DNA of 15,047 bases, taken from NCBI GenBank assembly GCA_031271555.1, contig JAISVN010000162.1:1-15047 (forward strand). The letters run 5' to 3'. Position numbers and translations under genes: made by a program. The notes beneath the pieces are model-generated. The model did not search any database. It saw only the letters and a list, made by a program, of their open reading frames with translations, and was not told the origin of the DNA. Below are positions 13,588 through 15,047 of this stretch, piece by piece. Every line of letters starts with the position of its first letter. Within the stretch, counting starts at the first letter, position 1. The stretch comes from Candidatus Methanoplasma sp. Its GTDB lineage: Archaea > Thermoplasmatota > Thermoplasmata > Methanomassiliicoccales > Methanomethylophilaceae.

Positions 13588-13697
13588 TCCCAACAATTAC
13601 ACAAAAACCACTTAATTTTCCATTTCTTTAAAGACGAAACACTTGATGCTTTCCGGCCTACATGGACTGCATCATGAACATCGGACGATGATGGAAT

Positions 13698-14123
13698 TCA
13701 ATCGCTCCTTTTTCCTTTGACAACATTGTATATGTTGAAAGTATCCGGCCGGATCGCTGTCCCGTTTATCATGGGAGGTCCTCCCAGAGGTATTTCGGAT
13801 ACATCGATCGTGTATTCTCCCATCTCTTCTCTCGGAAGGTAGTTGACATCATTGCCGTCCAAGAACTGAGTTGCAAGGAATATTATGCGCTCGCCACGGT
13901 CCAGATATTCTCTGGCCAATACGATCAGGTCTTCATTCAGGGGATACCATGTGAAGTACATGTTCATGTCAGGATAGAGGTCTTGTAGTTCTTTATGCGG
14001 GAATCCATACTCTTTATCGATCAAAGTGTCTCCGATCCTCCACTGATCATAGTCATCCTCGAAACATTCCAGATTTAATGATGCAAGAGACAAATCAGTA
14101 AAAATAGCTGTGAAATCAGACAT
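13698..14123 (-). CDS. Hypothetical acidic protein, 141 residues
   Basis: I do not recognise the family. The protein is small, acidic and rich in aromatics, with no signal peptide or membrane helix. It contains LECFEDDYDQWRIGDTLIDK, KELQDLYPDMNMYFTWYPL, a helix EDLIVLAREYLDRGERIIFLA, and a C-terminal beta-like segment with EIPLGGPPMINGTAIRP. The middle could be one alpha/beta layer. An SD, GGTGA (14131-14135), lies 7 nt before the ATG at 14123, and a TATA-like element lies about 40 bp upstream, so it has a short leader and its own promoter. It converges on TBP across about 110 bp of non-coding sequence. Good start signals support a real gene. Confidence 0.68.
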   Translation of the reverse strand: MSDFTAIFTDLSLASLNLECFEDDYDQWRIGDTLIDKEYGFPHKELQDLYPDMNMYFTWYPLNEDLIVLAREYLDRGERIIFLATQFLDGNDVNYLPREEMGEYTIDVSEIPLGGPPMINGTAIRPDTFNIYNVVKGKRSD

Positions 14124-14130
14124 TAGATTG

Positions 14131-14171
14131 TCACCGTGGATCCAAAGAATGCATGAACCTTGTAAAATTTA
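14131..14171 (-). promoter_or_regulatory. Promoter and SD of the 141-residue protein gene
   Basis: A minus-strand TATA-like TTAAATTTTA is centred near 14166, and SD GGTGA is at 14131-14135. The predicted RNA start is near 14140, giving a leader of about 17 nt that contains the SD. Confidence 0.45.
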
Positions 14172-14406
14172 ACGACTTTTTTCTTTGCAGAATATTCTCT
14201 CTTCACATATGATAAATGGATGTGTCAGCTAAAATACTCTGCACTGTTTTTGGCTATGGCAAAACAATTAGAGTGGATGCCTCTGCGCGCACCATTTCGC
14301 CCCTTGCTGGCCACTGTTTCCAAAGGAGCAGCCGGCCCGGGAATGAATTGCACAAAGGGAGAAACCCTTTCATCAGCCCTCCTTAGGACTTCGTCGGGTC
14401 ATTTTT
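14172..14406. other. Non-coding gap with several inverted repeats; possible structured RNA
   Basis: The gap between the 141-residue protein gene and the zinc-ribbon gene is 319 bp. Its right half is GC-rich, unlike the AT-rich spacers elsewhere. Visible pairings: AAAGGG/CCCTTT (14354-14359 and 14365-14370, loop AGAAA), nested inside AAGGAG/CTCCTT (14323-14328 and 14379-14384); GAC/GTC around TTC at 14387-14395, followed by five T at 14402-14406; and TTTTG/CAAAA (14248-14252, 14260-14264). CACTGTTT occurs at 14242 and 14312. On the plus strand, the nested hairpins ending in a T-run resemble a small RNA with a terminator. A minus-strand reading, with a TATA-like core near 14415, is also possible. 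I could not match it to RNase P, SRP or another known RNA. Confidence 0.35.
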
Positions 14407-14412
14407 CAATAA

Positions 14413-14421
14413 AAATATAAT
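14413..14421 (+). promoter_or_regulatory. TATA box of the zinc-ribbon protein gene
   Basis: AAATATAAT is centred about 26 bp before the GTG at 14443. The transcript would be leaderless, and no SD is seen. Confidence 0.5.
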
Positions 14422-14442
14422 CATGTAGTGTATCTTATCTCT

Positions 14443-15047
14443 GTGTTCTGTCCACGCTGCGGTAGTTTCATAGACGTTGAAGGTGCAAGATTCTGTCATA
14501 ATTGCGGACATGAACTGAACTTTTACAGCGCCCCGGCCCCGATACGCGATACGTATGTGGGGCCGATGCCTTATGTCAATGCTCCAAAACCAAAAAACAA
14601 TGCGAATAAAACAATAGCCGTTGTTTTGGCAGTTCTTATCGTCTTCGGAGCATTCGTATGGGTCTTCGCCGGATCAGATACGGAACAAAGCTATCAGATA
14701 GACGTACAGACCACGACTGAGGGCACAAAGTTCGAACTGAGCGGTGACTTCCTTCTTGAGAAGGATATATTCACGGTGAGTCTGATGGATGACGAGCGCA
14801 TCGCATTCGCATTGAACGGTGAGATAGCATCCAATTATTCGTATTATGAATGGAGATTGTTCAATCATGACCGCGTATCCTCCACCAGCGCCTACTCGTA
14901 CGTAAAGTACAACGGCGATACGATCAGAAAAGCGGAGCCGGTTCTGTACTACCTCAGCAAGGATGTGGGAGAGTTCGATGTATCTGTTACATGTTATACG
15001 GAATCGGACGGGAGGCTCGTTGCTTCCGGCGCATACAGTGGTAAGGT
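14443..15047 (+). CDS. Zinc-ribbon membrane protein, 3' end outside window
   Basis: An open frame from GTG at 14443 runs to the right edge (201 codons). It opens with a zinc ribbon, FCPRCGSFIDVEGARFCHNCG (Cys3, Cys6, Cys18, Cys21), typical of the zinc_ribbon_2/DUF-type caps on many archaeal and bacterial membrane proteins. A Pro/Asn-rich linker leads to one transmembrane helix at about residues 57-77 (TIAVVLAVLIVFGAFVWVF). The remaining 120 or more residues are polar and Ser/Tyr-rich, probably beta-sandwich and outside the cell. The GTG is chosen because it immediately precedes the ribbon and has a TATA box 26 bp upstream. The partner and ligand of the outer domain are unknown. Confidence 0.78.
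   Translation, partial: MFCPRCGSFIDVEGARFCHNCGHELNFYSAPAPIRDTYVGPMPYVNAPKPKNNANKTIAVVLAVLIVFGAFVWVFAGSDTEQSYQIDVQTTTEGTKFELSGDFLLEKDIFTVSLMDDERIAFALNGEIASNYSYYEWRLFNHDRVSSTSAYSYVKYNGDTIRKAEPVLYYLSKDVGEFDVSVTCYTESDGRLVASGAYSGK

Noticed and set aside
13670-13693. CATCAT/ATGATG dyad between TBP and the 141-residue gene
   Set aside because: Only 6 bp with a 12-nt loop and no T-run; too weak to call a terminator.
14300-14395. Hammerhead-like CUGAUGA on the minus strand (14371-14378)
   Set aside because: The GAAA box needed after stem II is missing; an RNase P or SRP assignment was also not supported by conserved segments.
14220-14420. Plus-strand 66-codon ORF (ATG at 14220)
   Set aside because: No SD or well-placed TATA, odd composition, no recognisable fold, and it lies across the hairpin-rich non-coding stretch.
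1-15047. CRISPR arrays, insertion sequences, rRNA genes
   Set aside because: No regular repeat-spacer series, transposase, terminal inverted repeats or rRNA segments were seen.

Overview
The window is archaeal. It encodes a TATA-binding protein built from two direct repeats. Its first-in-operon genes have TATA elements about 25-30 bp before the start codon. It has a class 1B dihydroorotate dehydrogenase pair (pyrD-pyrK) and a DUF362-type ferredoxin-like protein. All 17 stop codons that can be read are TGA (14) or TAA (3), none TAG. Together with the TBP sequence, a Sel1-repeat protein and moderate GC content, this suggests a methanogen of the order Methanomassiliicoccales (Methanomethylophilaceae type, pyrrolysine-using). 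That assignment is inference; no 16S or methanogenesis gene lies here.

Layout. Positions 1-4078 are all minus strand: an operon DUF362 Fe-S protein > PEBP/YbhB protein > MFS transporter, in which each stop codon is embedded in the Shine-Dalgarno (SD) of the next gene, then a Sel1-repeat gene with its own promoter that runs off the left edge. Positions 4276-5340 (plus) hold a divergent SpeD-like pyruvoyl-enzyme homologue with a hairpin terminator, then an unrecognised 183-residue protein. Positions 5400-6638 (plus) are three small pilin-like membrane-anchored proteins. A minus-strand SufS-type cysteine desulfurase (6640-7857) converges on them with a 1-nt gap. It shares a 57-bp bidirectional promoter with the plus-strand operon pyrD-pyrK-TPR protein (7915-9989). 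A conserved-looking but unrecognised 279-residue protein (9981-10820, minus) overlaps the end of that operon tail to tail.

Positions 10908-12688 (minus) form an AT-richer two-gene unit: an OLD/AAA_15-like ATPase and a small TOPRIM-like protein joined by an ATGA overlap. This is a candidate defence module sitting beside a tRNA-Cys gene (12854-12924). TBP follows (13039-13587), with two tandem TATA boxes exactly one helical turn apart. The right end holds an unrecognised 141-residue protein (minus), a 319-bp gap with several inverted repeats that may be a structured RNA, and a zinc-ribbon membrane protein cut by the edge.

Two start modes recur. Promoter-proximal genes look leaderless or nearly so, with a TATA centre about 25-30 bp before the start codon. 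Genes inside operons use GGTGA or GAGGT about 4-7 nt before ATG, GTG or TTG. Several chosen starts (TTG for MFS, the third pilin-like protein and TBP; GTG for the TPR and zinc-ribbon proteins) rest on this pattern.
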